A DNA stretch of 64,000 nucleotides from Pseudomonas sp. GV085. Lineage in GTDB: Bacteria; Pseudomonadota; Gammaproteobacteria; Pseudomonadales; Pseudomonadaceae. Under the pieces are notes generated by a model. That model had not been told where the DNA came from. It saw only the letters and a list, made by a program, of their open reading frames with translations, and made no database searches. This document shows positions 43,453-51,544 of the stretch, piece by piece. The stretch is taken from contig NZ_QAOV01000002.1 of the NCBI RefSeq assembly GCF_003050925.1, positions 1 through 64,000 of the forward strand. The letters run 5' to 3'. Position 1 is the first letter of the stretch. Each line of letters starts with the position of its first letter. The translations under genes were made by a program, and so were the position numbers.

Positions 43453-44148
43453 TCAGGCCAGATCCACCAGAACGATCTCACTGTCCTCAATGGCCGTCAC
43501 CCGCAACACGGTCTCATCGGCAACCGCGACACCATCTCGAGCTTGTGCACGCAACCCATTGACTTCAATGATTCCGGTGGCCGGCACCAGGTATGCACGA
43601 CGACCGCTGTCCAAATGGTATTCGGCAGACTCGCCGGCCTTCAGATTGGCGGCTACCAGCCGGGCGTCGGCGCGGATGCGCAAACTCTGGTCGTCACCTT
43701 CCTTGCCGCTGGCCAGGGTGACAAAACCTTCGCGGTTGCCTTTAGGGAACGGCTTGGCGCCCCAGGAAGGGGCCAGGCCGGACTCGTTCGGGATGATCCA
43801 GATCTGGAAAATCCTGGTCGGCGTCGCTTCCAGGTTGTACTCGCTGTGGGCGATCCCGGTGCCTGCACTCATGACCTGGACGTCGCCCGCTTCGGTGCGG
43901 CCCTTGTTGCCAAGGTTGTCCTGGTGGGTGATGGCGCCTTCGCGGACATAGGTGATGATTTCCATGTCCCGGTGCGGGTGTTGCGGGAAACCGGTGCCGG
44001 GGGCGATCACGTCGTCATTCCAGACCCGCAGGTTGCCCCAGTTCATGCGCTTGGGATCGTAGTACTCGGCGAACGAAAAATGATGGTGAGCATCCAGCCA
44101 GCCATGATGAGCACCGCCGAGCGAGTTGAAAGGTCTGAGTTCAAGCAT
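43453..44148 (-). CDS. pirin-family protein (YhaK/quercetinase type)
   Basis: A 231-aa bicupin. The first cupin has the metal ligands in GFPQHPHRDMEIITYVREG, with a Glu further on and AGTGIAHSEYN. The family includes quercetin 2,3-dioxygenases and redox-linked regulators. ATG 44148 (MLELRPFNSLGG) with GGAGA upstream is chosen over the longer frame. It stands alone and is convergent with pgm behind a shared terminator. The biological substrate is unknown. Confidence 0.9.
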   Translation of the reverse strand: MLELRPFNSLGGAHHGWLDAHHHFSFAEYYDPKRMNWGNLRVWNDDVIAPGTGFPQHPHRDMEIITYVREGAITHQDNLGNKGRTEAGDVQVMSAGTGIAHSEYNLEATPTRIFQIWIIPNESGLAPSWGAKPFPKGNREGFVTLASGKEGDDQSLRIRADARLVAANLKAGESAEYHLDSGRRAYLVPATGIIEVNGLRAQARDGVAVADETVLRVTAIEDSEIVLVDLA

Positions 44149-44427
44149 GATCGTCTCCAGAAAAGGTTCGTCATGGGGCAAGGCGCCTGAGCCACGAAGC
44201 GAGACCGGTGGGTGATGACGGCCATCATCCAACAGGCAATAATCGATAAAAAGCGTAAAAAATGCAGCATTCCCATCGAATATATTGATATAAAACGAAC
44301 TCGAAAGTTTCTCATCCAGCCTTCACTTCATCGCATAAGCCAATGAGTCATAAGCAATTGACTAGAACTCCAGAGCAAATGCAGACACCATAGCGCTCAA
44401 CAGCCTCACACCCTGGAGTCAGTCCGC

Positions 44428-46902
44428 GTGCCGCAACACACCCCCGATCTTCCTCCTGAACTTCGCCCCTTGGCCGAGATGCCGCTGATCAAGCGATTGC
44501 TCGCCCGATTCTTCGGTTACAGCCTGACCCGCCTGCATGCCCAGCACCGAGCATCGTGGTTGCACGGCCAGGCGGACGGTTTTCGCAGTGGCCACAGCGC
44601 CGGGGTCGATTACGGTTACAAGGAAGGCAAGCTCGAAGGACTGGAGGAGGGTCGACAGGTCCTGCTGATCCGCGACTCGCGCGCAACCGAACACCGGCCA
44701 CCGAATGTCGATGACCTGTTGTTCGACGATTGGCGCCTGCCGTTGAACGCCGAATTGAAGAAGCGCATGAAGGCGGATGTTGCCCGGTTGTTGCCGGCTC
44801 ATGCCCAACCCAGCGCCGCCCAGTGGAAAATGATCTTCAGCGATACACCGTCCACTTCGGTGATCGCGGGCGCCGGTGCCGGTAAATCGACCACGCTGGT
44901 GCTGCGTATCCTGCTGCTGAGCCATTACCTGGGCTTCGAGCTGAGTTCGATGACGGTGGTGACCTTCACCCGTGAGTCGCGCAAGGATTTCATCAATAAA
45001 CTGATCGAACTGTTTGCGCTCTGGGGCCACGCCATCAGTTTCAAGGCGGCGCGGGATCTGGTGCGCACTTTTCACTCGCGGATCCTGCCGATGGTGCGCA
45101 GTCTTCCGGGTTTCGAGCGTTTGCAGGCTTTCGAGAACCTCAGCCTGCGGGCTGCACAGGGTGACGAGGAAGTCGACAGCAACCCGTTCGATCTGCGCAT
45201 CAACGACGCTCAACGCCAACAGCTCAACGCCTGCTATCACCGGCTGCACCGTGACGATGAGCGCTTTCGCGAGTTGATCAAGCCACTGTCCCGGCATGCC
45301 TTGCAACTCAAGGAGCTGGAACGGGACCACCCGGATGTGCAGAAACGCATGGGCGTTACCGAACTGGCGGCCAAACGCGATGAAGAACTGTGCGACGTCA
45401 TTGAAGACCTGTGGTTTCGCGCCGGTGCCTGGCCGATCAAGGGCATCGAACCGAAACGTCAGTCGTTCGATATCAACGGTTCGACATTCCATTGTCACGG
45501 CTACATCCCGTCCCTGGATGCCTGGGTGGTGCTGGGGTTCGATCCTCGGGAAAACCCGCAGGTCACGCGGCCAAACGCCAAGCTGACGGTGCGCGCAGAG
45601 TGGGCGGTCAAACGCACCCTGTTTCAAGCTTTCTGTCGTAAGCCATTGATATGGCTAGATAGTTATGAGTCATCGAAACGTGTTTTGGCCTCGCTCGCGG
45701 GTGATGCCAGCGCCGGGCCGGGCTTCGATTACAAGGTCAAGGGCGAGCTCGCCTCCGCGCCGTTGCTCGATTGCTTTGTCGCCGCCGCCGGATTCATCGA
45801 AAACCTCGGGCTGGATGTGCCGAGCGCCGTCGGCCAGATGAGTTTCGCCAAGGACGATCCCGACCGGTTCTTCTTCGAGGCCTTGAGCCTTTACTGGCGG
45901 GCACTGGAAGATCACTTGCTGGATCAGAAACCGCCGATCATGACCTACAACCGGATGTTTGCCCTGTTCAGCGAGCATTCGCCGGAGAACCTCAAACTGC
46001 TCGGCGATGAACTGCTGCGGCCGCTGTCGCACCTGATGATCGACGAATTTCAGGATGTCTCGCCGCAAATCGTCTCCTGGATCAGGGCCAGCCTGGCAGA
46101 GATCCGCAGTCGCGGACCGGCCATGCACGTCGGACGTGGAGCCCAGCGCTCCTCATTGCTCTGTGTAGGCGATGACTGGCAATCCATCTATGGATGGCGC
46201 GGCAGTTCGCCGACCTACTTCATGGAGTTCAACAAGGAGTTCCCGTCGCCGAGCACCACCAAGGTCATGCTCAGCGACAACTACCGCAGCCACCAGCACA
46301 TCATCGATGCCGCCGAGCACATCGTGCGCGCTGCACCGGCAATTGCCGGGAAGAAAGCCAAGGCCAGCGGCGAACCCAAGGCATTGCTGCCCGTGAACGT
46401 GCTCGATCGTGATGACCAGGGCATGGCACAGCGCCTGATGGAGCATTACCGAAAGGGCGACTCAATCTTGATGCTTTATCGAAAAAGCAGCGATAAGTCA
46501 TTGATAGAAGAGCATATTCAGTCTGTAGTTAATGTTGATTCGAGCTTGCCGCATGAGGCTCGCAGGCTCAAGCAACTGACCTATCACAGTGCCAAGGGCC
46601 TCCAGGCCGATGCGGTATTCCTGCTGGGCGACTGCCAGCACCTGACCAGCTCACCTTACAAGAATCAGGTGTACCGGATGGCGGGCCTGGGCAAGGCCGG
46701 TGACAGCGAACCCTACGACAACGCCCAGAAGGACGAGATCCTGCGGCTGGCCTACGTGGGCATTACCCGCGCCATCAGCCATTGCTACTGGTACGTCGAT
46801 GCGCAAGACACCCAGGCCGCGAACATGCCCAAGGCATCCGACCGGATCGGCAAGGGCAAGGCGTTTTTTGTCGACCATCGTGAAGGCCAAATCACCGCCT
46901 GA
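44428..46902 (+). CDS. UvrD/HelD-like superfamily 1A DNA helicase
   Basis: An 824-aa helicase. Motif I AGAGAGKSTT (147-156) follows a Q-type SAAQWKMIF, Ia is VVTFTRESRKDFINKLI, motif II LMIDEFQDVS, III CVGDDWQSIYGWRGSS, IV LSDNYRSH, V LTYHSAKGLQADAVFLL, VI RLAYVGITRA. The first 130 residues and a long insert between motifs Ia and II (residues about 250-500) resemble HelD/helicase-IV-like proteins. GTG start with GGAG 9 nt before it. It probably unwinds DNA in repair. Two short stretches (about 45645-45690 and 46460-46545) have codon use poorer in G+C than the rest of the gene. Confidence 0.87.
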   Translation: MPQHTPDLPPELRPLAEMPLIKRLLARFFGYSLTRLHAQHRASWLHGQADGFRSGHSAGVDYGYKEGKLEGLEEGRQVLLIRDSRATEHRPPNVDDLLFDDWRLPLNAELKKRMKADVARLLPAHAQPSAAQWKMIFSDTPSTSVIAGAGAGKSTTLVLRILLLSHYLGFELSSMTVVTFTRESRKDFINKLIELFALWGHAISFKAARDLVRTFHSRILPMVRSLPGFERLQAFENLSLRAAQGDEEVDSNPFDLRINDAQRQQLNACYHRLHRDDERFRELIKPLSRHALQLKELERDHPDVQKRMGVTELAAKRDEELCDVIEDLWFRAGAWPIKGIEPKRQSFDINGSTFHCHGYIPSLDAWVVLGFDPRENPQVTRPNAKLTVRAEWAVKRTLFQAFCRKPLIWLDSYESSKRVLASLAGDASAGPGFDYKVKGELASAPLLDCFVAAAGFIENLGLDVPSAVGQMSFAKDDPDRFFFEALSLYWRALEDHLLDQKPPIMTYNRMFALFSEHSPENLKLLGDELLRPLSHLMIDEFQDVSPQIVSWIRASLAEIRSRGPAMHVGRGAQRSSLLCVGDDWQSIYGWRGSSPTYFMEFNKEFPSPSTTKVMLSDNYRSHQHIIDAAEHIVRAAPAIAGKKAKASGEPKALLPVNVLDRDDQGMAQRLMEHYRKGDSILMLYRKSSDKSLIEEHIQSVVNVDSSLPHEARRLKQLTYHSAKGLQADAVFLLGDCQHLTSSPYKNQVYRMAGLGKAGDSEPYDNAQKDEILRLAYVGITRAISHCYWYVDAQDTQAANMPKASDRIGKGKAFFVDHREGQITA

Positions 46903-46911
46903 ATCGGCACT

Positions 46912-47026
46912 CTGTAGGAGCAGCCGGTCGACGCTCGATTGCTCGCGATGGTCGTTAACGATAACGCGTATTTACTGGCTAAACGCGGCGCTCTTGAGTC
47001 CATCGCGAGCGAGCTCGCTCCTACAG
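46912..47026. repeat. REP doublet (REPIN) 3, left arm altered
   Basis: The right arm GCGAGCTCGCTCCTACAG is intact. The left arm reads CTGTAGGAGCAGCCGGTCGA, then CGCTCGATTGCTCGCGATGG, so it holds an insertion or rearrangement. The inner part (GTCGTTAACGATAACGCG, TTTACTGGCTAAACGCGGCG) is nearly identical to REPIN 4 at 55481. Confidence 0.88.
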
Positions 47027-47041
47027 GGAACAACGCTCAAC

Positions 47042-47068
47042 AAAAAGCCCACTTAAAGTGGGCCTTTT
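47042..47068. terminator. terminator between helicase and DUF1652 genes
   Basis: AAAAGCCCAC / GTGGGCCTTTT with a TTAAA loop (one bulged C) and A/T tracts on both sides, so it can act in both directions. It lies 14 bp beyond the DUF1652 stop. Confidence 0.85.
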
Positions 47069-47081
47069 AATAACCGAGCCT

Positions 47082-47354
47082 TCAGGCATAACTCCTGAGG
47101 GTCTCCGGTGGGATGAAGGTTTCAAGTTCATCCTCCACCGCTTCGATTATTAGCTCTACATCCGCGGCATTCATGACGGTGGCGCAAGGAATACCGGCAA
47201 TGGCGATCATGGTCTCGCCAGTGGCACGATCAAAAAGACGGGCAATCATGCTGCCCGGGGCGTCCATGCTCGCCTCGAAACCCATGGGATGAAAATGCCA
47301 GCGCATCAGCTGGCAGGCGTTTGGAAACGTGACCTTACTGAACCCTCTATTCAT
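47082..47354 (-). CDS. DUF1652 protein
   Basis: A 90-aa protein. The pattern FPNACQLMRWHFHPMGFEAS, then MIARLFDRATGETMIAIAGI, then LIIEAVEDELE fits DUF1652, a small family known to me mainly from Pseudomonas, with no assigned function. No signal peptide or membrane segment. It stands alone between the helicase terminator and a 263-bp upstream region. Confidence 0.82.
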   Translation of the reverse strand: MNRGFSKVTFPNACQLMRWHFHPMGFEASMDAPGSMIARLFDRATGETMIAIAGIPCATVMNAADVELIIEAVEDELETFIPPETLRSYA

Positions 47355-47617
47355 GTGTTACCCGCCTTCATTATCGAGCGCTTCCCTTAGCTCATGGTAG
47401 GAGGGAAGAACCTTCATTGGTTCAACCAGTGACAATGTTTAAAAGTAGCATCCGGATGTGAAAAGCGTGTGGCTTTTTCAGGCCATTTGGCGATTGCCGC
47501 CATTATTTTGATTCAGTCATGCTCGTGCGCATTTGCGGCCAAAAGCCATCATCCGTTTAGTCGTTGAAGACAAGGCGCAAGTTGGGCAAGCTCGGGGTTT
47601 TCCCGTCGAGATGTTCA

Positions 47618-48433
47618 ATGCACGCCGATGATGATGGCCCGCTGCAAACCCAGGCCACGGGCGAGACGGTCATGCGCTATCACTTGCGCTGGAAGCACCG
47701 GGATCTGGACGGCGTCATGGCGCTCTATCACCCAGAAGTCCAGTACAACGACTTTTTCCAGAACCGGGTCATGGGCCTGGACCAATTGCGTGAATACGTG
47801 CGCAACAGCATGCCCCGGGATCCGGATGAAGCGCTGGAGCATTCCGACCGCATACGACTGGACGGCAACACGGCGTTCATTCAATACCGCATCACCTTGC
47901 GCGGCGGTGAAGGGCTGGTGTCGTTCCGCGCCAGCGAAGCGATTACCGTCAAGGACGGGCTGATCTGGCGGGTAAACGAATACGCTTCATTAGTGCATGA
48001 GCAACCTGCAAGCACAACGTCCAGCAACCAGCGCCCGGCGGTCAGCCGACTCGGGTTGTCGCCACGCCAATTGAGCTTCATGGCCGATGATCTGCAGCAA
48101 TATTTTCAGCGTCAGCAACCTTATCTGGACCCGGAACTCGATCTGCAACGGGTGGCGAAGGAGTGCGGGTACAGCCGCAATCAGATTTCCTATCTGTTGA
48201 ACCAGGTGCTGGGGCAAAGCTTCTACCGCTACGTCAACCAGGCGCGCCTGCAACACTTGCTCGCGGCGCTGGATGCCGCCACGCCGCCGCTGCGTATCGA
48301 TGAACTGGCCTTCGCTGCCGGATTCAATTCGCTGTCGGCGTTCTACAGCAGTTTCCGCCAGCACACCGGCCAGTCACCCAAGGCCTACGTCAAACAGATT
48401 TCTTTGCGTGCACGCACGCAAGACAGCCCCTGA
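47618..48433 (+). CDS. SnoaL/NTF2-like domain fused to an AraC DNA-binding domain
   Basis: A 271-aa protein. Residues about 10-130 look like a SnoaL/NTF2 fold (YHLRWKHRDLDGVMALYHPE, YNDFFQNRVMGLDQLREYV, NTAFIQYRITLRGGEGLVSF). Residues about 165-265 hold two AraC-type helix-turn-helix motifs (LDLQRVAKECGYSRNQISYL, IDELAFAAGFNSLSAFYSSF). AraC proteins normally carry a cupin; this sensor is uncommon. ATG 47618 is chosen. It precedes the PuuB-like oxidase by 50 bp and probably regulates it. Confidence 0.8.
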   Translation: MHADDDGPLQTQATGETVMRYHLRWKHRDLDGVMALYHPEVQYNDFFQNRVMGLDQLREYVRNSMPRDPDEALEHSDRIRLDGNTAFIQYRITLRGGEGLVSFRASEAITVKDGLIWRVNEYASLVHEQPASTTSSNQRPAVSRLGLSPRQLSFMADDLQQYFQRQQPYLDPELDLQRVAKECGYSRNQISYLLNQVLGQSFYRYVNQARLQHLLAALDAATPPLRIDELAFAAGFNSLSAFYSSFRQHTGQSPKAYVKQISLRARTQDSP

Positions 48434-48483
48434 GCCCACGCACTAGGATCGACGCCATCGAAGTTTGAGTGGCGGAGTCTTGC

Positions 48484-49890
48484 ATGCCGGCGTGGCGCAC
48501 TATCAGTTTGTGGATGGACCAGCTCGACGAGCCTCTATTGGCGCGTCCGGCGCTGGAGCGGGACCTGGATGTGGACGTGGCGATCATCGGCGCGGGCTAC
48601 ACCGGTCTCTGGACCGCGTACTACCTCAAACAGCACAAACCGGACCTGAGCATTGTGATTGTCGAAGCGCAGACCGCCGGTTTCGGCGCGTCGGGGCGCA
48701 ATGGCGGCTGGCTGATGGGCAACTTGCTGGGTGAAGATCGCCTGCTGGCCGACCTGCCGGCCGAAGAGCGACGTGCCTCCTACGATTTGTTGCATCACAT
48801 ACCGGATGAAGTGGAGATTGTCCTCGAACGTGAGGGGATCGACTGTGATTACCGTAAAGGCGGAGCGCTGTACTGCGCTGCGCGCTATCCGGAGCAGGAG
48901 ACCAGCCTTCGCCACTATCTGGACGATCTCCACCGCCAGGGCCTCAACGACAGCCACTATCGCTGGCTGAGCCCGGAACAACTGGCGCAACAGATCCGCG
49001 TCGCCAAACCCTACGGCGCAATCTTCGCGCCGCACGTGGCGACCATTCACCCGGCCAGGCTGGTCCGAGGGCTGGCCCGGGCGGTGGAGCGCCTGGGAGT
49101 CAGAATCTACGAAAACAGCCCAGTCACCCATTGGCAGTCCGGCAGCCTGCGCACGGCCAAAGCTTCGGTGCGCAGTCGCTGGGTGGTGCCGGCGGTAGAA
49201 GGCTACTCCGTGACGCTGCCGCCATTGGGGCGTTACCAGATGCCGGTGCAGAGCCTGATCGTCGCGACCGAGCCATTGTCGGCGGCCACCTGGGACGAAA
49301 TCGGCCTGAGCCGCGGCCAGGCGTTCAGCGAGGCCAGTCGCCAGGTCACCTACGGCCAGCGCACCGCTGACAACCGATTGATCTTTGGCGCCCGTGGCGG
49401 CTATCAGTTCGCGGGCAAACTGCGCCACGACTTCGACCTGACCACGGATGAAAAAGACCTGCGGCGCTACCTGTTCGGCGAGCTGTTCCCGCAGCTGAAG
49501 AACGTGCAGATCACTCATTCCTGGGGCGGCAACCTGGGCATGTCCCGGCACTTCAAGCCGCACATGCTCTGCGACCAGGCCAACGGCATTGCCTTGTCTG
49601 GCGGCTATGGCGGGGAGGGTATCGGCGCCAGCAACCTGGGAGGACGGACGCTGGCCGACCTGATCCTGGGCCGCGACACCGAACTGGTGCGCCAGCCGTG
49701 GGTCATCCCGCAGCGCGGCCTCGACGCACTCAGGGCCTGGGAGCCGGAACCCATCCGCTGGCTCGGCTACAACGCGATCATCCGCAGCTTTGTCCATGAG
49801 GACCATACCCTGGCCAACCCGGCGACCGCGCCCTGGCGGCGCAAGCTGGCCAGCGGGGTTGCCGGTTTCATGGAAGGTTTCATGCACTGA
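48484..49890 (+). CDS. FAD-dependent amine oxidase-type protein (PuuB/OrdL-like)
   Basis: A 468-aa DAO-fold flavoprotein: VDVAIIGAGYTGLWTAYYLK (35-55), FGASGRNGGWLMGN, the substrate domain, and a second FAD-contact region with GIALSGGYGGEGIGASNLGG near the C-terminus. It matches the gamma-glutamylputrescine oxidoreductase / OrdL group. ATG 48484 with GGAG upstream. It lies between an AraC-type regulator and the remains of a cupin and a polyamine-binding protein, which supports a role in polyamine or amine use. Confidence 0.85.
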   Translation: MPAWRTISLWMDQLDEPLLARPALERDLDVDVAIIGAGYTGLWTAYYLKQHKPDLSIVIVEAQTAGFGASGRNGGWLMGNLLGEDRLLADLPAEERRASYDLLHHIPDEVEIVLEREGIDCDYRKGGALYCAARYPEQETSLRHYLDDLHRQGLNDSHYRWLSPEQLAQQIRVAKPYGAIFAPHVATIHPARLVRGLARAVERLGVRIYENSPVTHWQSGSLRTAKASVRSRWVVPAVEGYSVTLPPLGRYQMPVQSLIVATEPLSAATWDEIGLSRGQAFSEASRQVTYGQRTADNRLIFGARGGYQFAGKLRHDFDLTTDEKDLRRYLFGELFPQLKNVQITHSWGGNLGMSRHFKPHMLCDQANGIALSGGYGGEGIGASNLGGRTLADLILGRDTELVRQPWVIPQRGLDALRAWEPEPIRWLGYNAIIRSFVHEDHTLANPATAPWRRKLASGVAGFMEGFMH

Positions 49891-49933
49891 ACGGCGCGCT
49901 CTTCATCTACAGGCTACATCGACAGGTATTCCC

Positions 49934-50265
49934 ATGAGCATCACGCAATTCAAGAACACTGCAACCCTGAAACTGGAAGAGTCCACCCGGTCGCCATGCC
50001 GGCCGACGCTCCGGACGAAAAGGCCGGTTACGCCTTCATGGACTACCTGCTGCGCCCGGACGTCATGGCCAGCGTCAGCAACTACGTGCATTACGCCAAT
50101 GGCAACGAGACGGCCGACAGCCTGATCGACCCAGCGATCAAGAACGACACCAAGGTTTACCCAAGTCCTGAAATGATGGGCAAGCTGTTTGCGCTGGAGG
50201 CCATGCCGCTGAATGTCGATCGGGTGCGTACGCGAGTGTGGAACAAGATTCGCACCGGCAGTTGA
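49934..50265 (+). pseudogene. deletion scar: cupin 5' end joined to a PotF/SpuD-like binding-protein 3' end
   Basis: From ATG 49934 a frame reads MSITQFKNTATLKLEES, which I recall as the start of a cupin protein found beside PuuB-like oxidases. After about 49981 the reading goes out of frame. Bases 49985-50265, in another frame, encode PVAMPADAPDEKAGYAFMDY, then LLRPDVMASVSNYVHYANGN, ending MPLNVDRVRTRVWNKIRTGS. That is the C-terminal 95 residues of a periplasmic polyamine-binding protein (PotF/SpuD). The signal peptide and three quarters of that protein are absent. A single internal deletion joining two genes explains it. Confidence 0.72.
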
Positions 50266-50310
50266 AGCGGTGAGCGGCCATCGGGACAGGACGTCCCGAT
50301 GCCATCGTCC

Positions 50311-50988
50311 TCAGCCGACCGGCTCGGCTGCGCAATTCATCTTTGCTGAGCCGGGTATCTGCAAAAACACGTCATCGCCGATTTGCCAGAAGCTGTAGTT
50401 GCCTTTGTAATCCTTGCCCGTGTACTGGGTTCCGTAATTGTTCGGTACCTGGTCCAGGGTGATGGAGGTGTTGGCCCACTTCAGGAGCACAACGCCCGGT
50501 TCGACCGTAAAGAAGGTCGCGGCAACCAATGCGTTAAACCCTGCGCAACGATAAGCCAAGGGGCCTTCCGTGAGCCTGCTTGGGTCCTTGGTTCTCGCTA
50601 TGGCCGAACCCTGACGCAGTTGGAACGCACGCTCGGCATAACTTCGCACGATGCACGCCCGGGCTTGCGGCCCGGCACCACACTGGTTACGGGACTCTAA
50701 CCAAAACCGATGATCAATCTCGACTTTATTCGGGCGCGGCACTGAATGTTCATCGGTGAGCGCCAGCAGATATAGACGATTGAGCTCCAGGTCCATGCTC
50801 GCCAGTTGGGCGTCGTGGCAGATGAGTTTTTCGACGGATGCCTGGGGCGTGGCGCAATCGAAACTGGTTTTGTACGTTGGCAAGGGCTTTGGTTTTGGTT
50901 TTGCTTTTGTGGCGGCGTCACACAGGCTCGCCGTCACGCACGCGCTGACGGCGAGCACAGTGGCCAGAAGTGGCGTGACCATTTTCAT
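50311..50988 (-). CDS. LprI-type lysozyme-inhibitor-like protein with MliC-like tail
   Basis: A 225-aa exported protein. Signal peptide MKMVTPLLATVLAVSACVTA (possibly a lipoprotein-like Cys), a Lys/Pro linker (KAKPKPKPLP), an LprI/DUF1311 domain (FDCATPQASVEKLICHDAQL, LDLELNRLY-like DLELNRLYLLAL, FWLESRNQC, CIVRSYAERA), and a C-terminal part resembling MliC/PliC inhibitors (YRCAGFNALVAATFF, NNYGTQYTGKDYKGNYSFW). Such proteins protect peptidoglycan against c-type lysozymes. ATG 50988 with AGGTGA upstream. Confidence 0.8.
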   Translation of the reverse strand: MKMVTPLLATVLAVSACVTASLCDAATKAKPKPKPLPTYKTSFDCATPQASVEKLICHDAQLASMDLELNRLYLLALTDEHSVPRPNKVEIDHRFWLESRNQCGAGPQARACIVRSYAERAFQLRQGSAIARTKDPSRLTEGPLAYRCAGFNALVAATFFTVEPGVVLLKWANTSITLDQVPNNYGTQYTGKDYKGNYSFWQIGDDVFLQIPGSAKMNCAAEPVG

Positions 50989-51126
50989 TTCGACGTCACC
51001 TGAGTCTTTGCGTGATGCCCGCATTGCAACGCATCGTGTCGAAGCGTTGCACAGTCATTCGGTCGCACGGGGCCTATCGAGTGTAAAGCAGTGCTCGAAA
51101 CCTGCCACATCGTGCCAGCAGAAACG

Positions 51127-51351
51127 TTAGTCTTCCTTGAGAATCGTCGCCACTTCGTCAGACCTGACTTTCACCGTCTTACCTGAAATGTCCTCAAACT
51201 CGAAGAAGCCGTCGATGGTTTTGGTTTTCGGCATGTCTTTGGTCAGGTACTGAGTGCCGTTCTGCAGCGTCACCACCGTTGGCGTCGAGCAACCGGCCAG
51301 CGTCAGCAGGGCCGCTCCCGCCAGGGGCCAGCCCAAAGTCTTGAAATCCAT
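51127..51351 (-). CDS. YgdI/YgdR-family small lipoprotein
   Basis: A 74-aa protein with lipobox LLTLAGCS (Cys at about 21) after a hydrophobic export helix. The mature part TVVTLQNGTQYLTKDMPKTK, then GFFEFEDISGKTVKVRSDEV, is the YgdI/YgdR SH3-like fold. It is expected in the outer membrane or periplasm; the function is unknown. ATG 51351 with GGAGG 5 nt upstream. Confidence 0.88.
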   Translation of the reverse strand: MDFKTLGWPLAGAALLTLAGCSTPTVVTLQNGTQYLTKDMPKTKTIDGFFEFEDISGKTVKVRSDEVATILKED

Positions 51352-51544
51352 AATCACCTCCATACGTTCTGAAGCAGCGCCATCCGTTCGATGGCTTTCA
51401 CTGCACCTCTATCGCGGTTGGTGCCGCCGGGGGGCAGAAAGTTCTACTGCTCGGGAAAAATTCCTACGGCGCCATTTATCCTTTTCCGATTGCACCGGGC
51501 AGGGTGGAACTGGTATCTGTACGCATAACCAGTACTCGCTCGCC

